Source: Chloroflexota bacterium
GTDB taxonomy: Bacteria > Chloroflexota > UBA11872 > VXNJ01
NCBI GenBank assembly: GCA_026708165.1
Contig: JAPOVO010000207.1
Coordinates: 1-7,796, forward strand
Direction of reading: 5' to 3'
Length of the DNA: 7,796 nt
The notes beneath the pieces were generated by a model. It was not told the DNA's origin. It saw only the letters and a program-made list of their open reading frames with translations, and made no database searches. The first letter of the stretch is position 1; every line of letters begins with the position of its first letter. A program made the translations under genes and the position numbers. Positions 5,715 to 7,796 of this stretch are shown here, in pieces.

Positions 5715-6887
5715 TCAGGCAATCTCCTCAATCACCCGCAAGAGGCCCCGCGCTGTCGTGTTCCAGCTAAATGCCTTAGCGCGCTCAAGTCCGCGTCTGC
5801 TCAGCTCATGCCGCAGTGCGTCATCCGCGGCCAGCGATTCCATGATCCCCGCCAGCTCGTCGGGATCATGGGGATCGAAATACTTGCCCGCGTCTCCCAC
5901 AACTTCCGGCAATGCGCCCGCGCGCGCCGCCACCACGGGTGCGCCGCAGGCCATGGCTTCGAGCGCCGGCAGGCCGAAGCCTTCGTAGAATCCGGCGATC
6001 ACTAGCGCGTCGGCGCCGGCCATCAAACATGCGACCTGCTCATTCGATGTCGACGAAAGCTGGATGATCCGCTTGATTCGTGGAACCTCGCCACTTCCTC
6101 CCTCGGCGGCGTCCCATCCCGAGCCTCCGACCAGGACCAGGTTGTGCGGGATCCGGTTCTTCGCGAGCAGACTCTCGAACGCCCGGGTTATGGCCGGGAT
6201 GTTTTTGCGTGGCTGCGCCGTACCGACGTGCAAGAAGTAGGGCTTTTCGACTCCCAGCTCCGTTAACACGGCTTCGACCTCGGTCGCCGGTATTCGGGCA
6301 TGGAAGACTTCTCGGTCGTGCGCGTTGGGAAGCACCGCTACTTTCGATTCCGGCACACCGTATATCCGCGTCAGATCGGCGCCAGTGGTTGCAGACACAG
6401 CCATTAGTCTGGTCGCGGCGTGAACGCTCTGGGCCGTCCACCGGTCGAGATGTCTAATGACGTCGAGAGGGAAGTGGCGCCGCGCGTCCGGGAGCATGAA
6501 GGCTAGATCATGGACTATCGCGACTCCCGGCGGCCCTGTGCCGATGGGTAGAGGCTCGTGAGCGTTATAGATAACGGCGTCGAGCTTGTTCCACGTGCGG
6601 CTCAGCTTTAGGCGAAACCGGTACCAAGGGTCCCCTCCGCCCAGTCTCCGGAGCGCACCGTTCAAGAACGGAAATGGCCTTAACACTACGTGTTCTACGT
6701 TGGGAAGGCGCTTGAATGGGTCGAGTGGCTCTGTGTCGAAGAAATAGGACAGATGGTGCTCTCCGGCATTGCGGGCGAGCGCAGCCGCCAGAGATCGGGT
6801 CATGGCCGAGTTGCCGTCGACGCGGGGAAGGTTGGCGACACGTAGGTTAAAGCCGATGGCGAGTGGTGTTGTATTTGGCTGAGTCAA
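5715..6887 (-). CDS. Glycosyltransferase family 4 (GT-B fold, retaining) protein
   Basis: Predicted cytoplasmic or membrane-associated glycosyltransferase that moves a sugar from an activated (usually nucleotide) donor to a glycan or other acceptor; donor and acceptor are unknown. From TTG 6887 it has 390 residues, normal for GT4. The N-terminal acceptor domain (about 9-185) begins with LAIGFNLRVANLPRVDGN and includes H126-D127 in IVHDLAF. The C-terminal donor domain (about 195-375) has FLHVGTAQPRKN, with R227-K228-N229, a basic patch that contacts donor phosphate in the family. It also has the E-x7-E motif, E302-GFGLPAL-E310, and then ACGAPVVAARAGALPEVVGDAG. The start is uncertain: the frame stays open to TTG 7019 but that extension looks non-conserved, and neither site has a good Shine-Dalgarno. 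No other glycan genes adjoin it, so it may act alone or with distant partners. Confidence 0.9.
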   Translation of the reverse strand: MTQPNTTPLAIGFNLRVANLPRVDGNSAMTRSLAAALARNAGEHHLSYFFDTEPLDPFKRLPNVEHVVLRPFPFLNGALRRLGGGDPWYRFRLKLSRTWNKLDAVIYNAHEPLPIGTGPPGVAIVHDLAFMLPDARRHFPLDVIRHLDRWTAQSVHAATRLMAVSATTGADLTRIYGVPESKVAVLPNAHDREVFHARIPATEVEAVLTELGVEKPYFLHVGTAQPRKNIPAITRAFESLLAKNRIPHNLVLVGGSGWDAAEGGSGEVPRIKRIIQLSSTSNEQVACLMAGADALVIAGFYEGFGLPALEAMACGAPVVAARAGALPEVVGDAGKYFDPHDPDELAGIMESLAADDALRHELSRRGLERAKAFSWNTTARGLLRVIEEIA

Positions 6888-7092
6888 GTATCTGCCGGCT
6901 CTTGCCCGACGGGTGTGGAAGTCCAACTGATTCAGATCAATTAGGCTACCACCGTCACAGCGCGGCGCTCTTTCGCGTAGTGGGTCTGCCGGCGTGTGGT
7001 ATCGGGTATTGCACACCAAGCCGAGGGGATGCCGCCACGCGGGCTAGACTGTGTTTCGCTGTTGAAGTCGTGTTTAGCTGTCGAGCGTGGAC
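6888..7092. promoter_or_regulatory. Divergent intergenic region between glycosyltransferase and MBL-fold gene
   Basis: About 205 bp without a convincing gene. It holds an AT-richer patch around 6928-6948 containing CTGATTCAG, a short palindrome, and it must carry promoters for the two divergent genes. No sigma-70-like pair stood out. The leftward frame is open through here to TTG 7019, but its translation has no recognisable domain. Confidence 0.35.
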
Positions 7093-7737
7093 ATGCTTAA
7101 GGAAGTGTTGCCCGGACTGTTCCATTGGAGCATTCGGTGGCCGGGCTGGTGGTCGTTGGAGTCGTACTGGCTTCGGACTGAGAAGGGCAGTGTGCTAGTG
7201 GACCCGCTCGAGGCGGTCGGGATGCTTGAACAAGCCGAGGATGTCAAAGCGATATTCCTTACCGTCGGCTGGCACGAGCGGTCGGCGCGTCTCTTCTCAA
7301 AGCGGACCGGTGCTCCGGTTTTCGTGCCCGAGCTTGACCGGCACATGATCGAGGATATCGATGAATTTACGGGGTATGGGGACGGCTTCGAGCACGAGTG
7401 CGGTCTTCGCGCCATCGGCGTGCCGGGGCTAACGCCCGGCGAGCAGGCACTGCTGAGCGGAGCGCATGGCGGGACGCTGTTCGTGGGCGATGCGCTGGGG
7501 ACAACGGCGAAATGGGCACCGAAAGGCATGAATCTTGGCGGGCATCCAAACGGGCATCCGCGGCCTTCGCAATCGCTGTCGCATCTGCTCGACTATGAGT
7601 TCGAGAACCTCATGCCCGGCCACGGCAAGCCCATCATCGGCGGAGCGAAGGACGAACTCGCCAGATTGATCGAGTCGGGCGCGAGCACCTCCACCGGTCC
7701 TCCCGCGATCTCGTGGTTTCCCCGCAAAACCGGTTAG
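7093..7737 (+). CDS. Metallo-beta-lactamase-fold protein with degenerate metal site
   Basis: A 214-residue protein that opens like many MBL-fold proteins (MLKEVLPGLFHWS, then a strand ending SVLVDPLE). It keeps late motifs of the fold: LFVGDAL with D133 and MPGHGKP with H177, the usual positions of the bridging aspartate and the last histidine ligand. The defining H-x-H-x-D-H loop, expected after the strand AIFLTV, reads T57-V-G-W-H61-E-R-S, leaving one histidine. Metal-dependent hydrolysis in the usual way is therefore doubtful, and a different metal site or a non-enzymatic role is possible. The start could be ATG 7093 or GTG 7087, two codons earlier; neither has a strong Shine-Dalgarno. Aromatic residues are dense at the N-terminus (WSIRWPGWW). 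It is probably transcribed alone. The fold is well supported and the function unknown. Confidence 0.78.
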   Translation: MLKEVLPGLFHWSIRWPGWWSLESYWLRTEKGSVLVDPLEAVGMLEQAEDVKAIFLTVGWHERSARLFSKRTGAPVFVPELDRHMIEDIDEFTGYGDGFEHECGLRAIGVPGLTPGEQALLSGAHGGTLFVGDALGTTAKWAPKGMNLGGHPNGHPRPSQSLSHLLDYEFENLMPGHGKPIIGGAKDELARLIESGASTSTGPPAISWFPRKTG

Positions 7738-7793
7738 TCGGACGGACAAGTCGGTGAGGCTTCCCTCCAACCGGTCCGTCCAGACGACTGGTT
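7728..7793. repeat. Imperfect inverted repeat after MBL-fold gene
   Basis: The arms are 7728-7747 and 7774-7793, matching at 14 of 20 positions as an inverted repeat. The inner 8 bp are perfect (GGACGGAC with GTCCGTCC) and the outer four pair as AACC with GGTT. The left arm includes the MBL stop codon. It could act as a terminator or mRNA end structure, but there is no T-tract and the sequence ends 3 nt later. Confidence 0.4.
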
Positions 7794-7796
7794 CTA

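Noticed and set aside
6040..6457. Open frames on both strands inside the glycosyltransferase
   Set aside because: Both are alternate-frame shadows rich in Arg and Pro. The GT4 motifs lie in the other frame.
7074..7770. Minus-strand open frames opposite the MBL-fold gene
   Set aside because: Their translations are Ser/Pro/Arg-rich with no domain, while the plus strand shows the ordered MBL landmarks.
1..7796. CRISPR array, tRNA, rRNA, insertion sequence or phage gene
   Set aside because: No direct-repeat array, cloverleaf, rRNA-like segment, transposase or integrase translation was found by reading both strands.

Overview
This is a bacterial window of moderately high GC content in which almost all of the sequence is coding. 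It reads like the genome of an uncultured free-living heterotroph. The mix of a sugar ABC permease, three Gfo/Idh/MocA oxidoreductases, an SRPBCC protein, a GT4 glycosyltransferase and a degenerate metallo-beta-lactamase-fold protein is of a kind seen in Chloroflexota (for example SAR202-like lineages) and Poribacteria-like genomes. That taxonomic guess is an inference from gene style only. No rRNA, tRNA, CRISPR array, insertion sequence or phage gene was seen.

Layout. Positions 1-1221 (minus) hold a MalF/UgpA-type sugar ABC transporter permease that runs off the left edge just before its C-terminus. It has an unusual in-frame N-terminal extension of about 106 residues with two extra membrane segments. 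A divergent control region of about 260 bp separates it from two co-directional oxidoreductase genes on the plus strand (1486-2493 and 2539-3720, 45 bp apart, probably one operon). A third oxidoreductase gene (3849-4913, minus) faces them convergently. A divergent region of about 225 bp, with a palindromic operator candidate and a strong hairpin, leads into an SRPBCC gene (5140-5598, plus). That gene converges on a glycosyltransferase gene (5715-6887, minus). A last divergent region of about 200 bp leads into the MBL-fold gene (7093-7737, plus), which is followed by an imperfect inverted repeat at the right edge.

How the genes may work together. The left half looks like a carbohydrate uptake and oxidation locus. 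The permease would import a sugar or sugar derivative, with its partner permease and binding protein expected beyond the left edge. The three NAD(P)-type oxidoreductases would then oxidise, reduce or epimerise it. All three depart from the canonical active site of the family: EKP with the aspartate position lost, ETP with the catalytic lysine lost, and HKP with a His/Tyr pair in place of Asp/His. The right half (SRPBCC, GT4, MBL) consists of single genes in alternating orientation with no obvious shared pathway.

Several starts differ from the longest open frame. The first oxidoreductase starts at ATG 1486 rather than GTG 1477, because GTG 1477 lies inside its Shine-Dalgarno sequence. The third starts at ATG 4913. 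The SRPBCC gene uses TTG. The glycosyltransferase has no suitable ATG.
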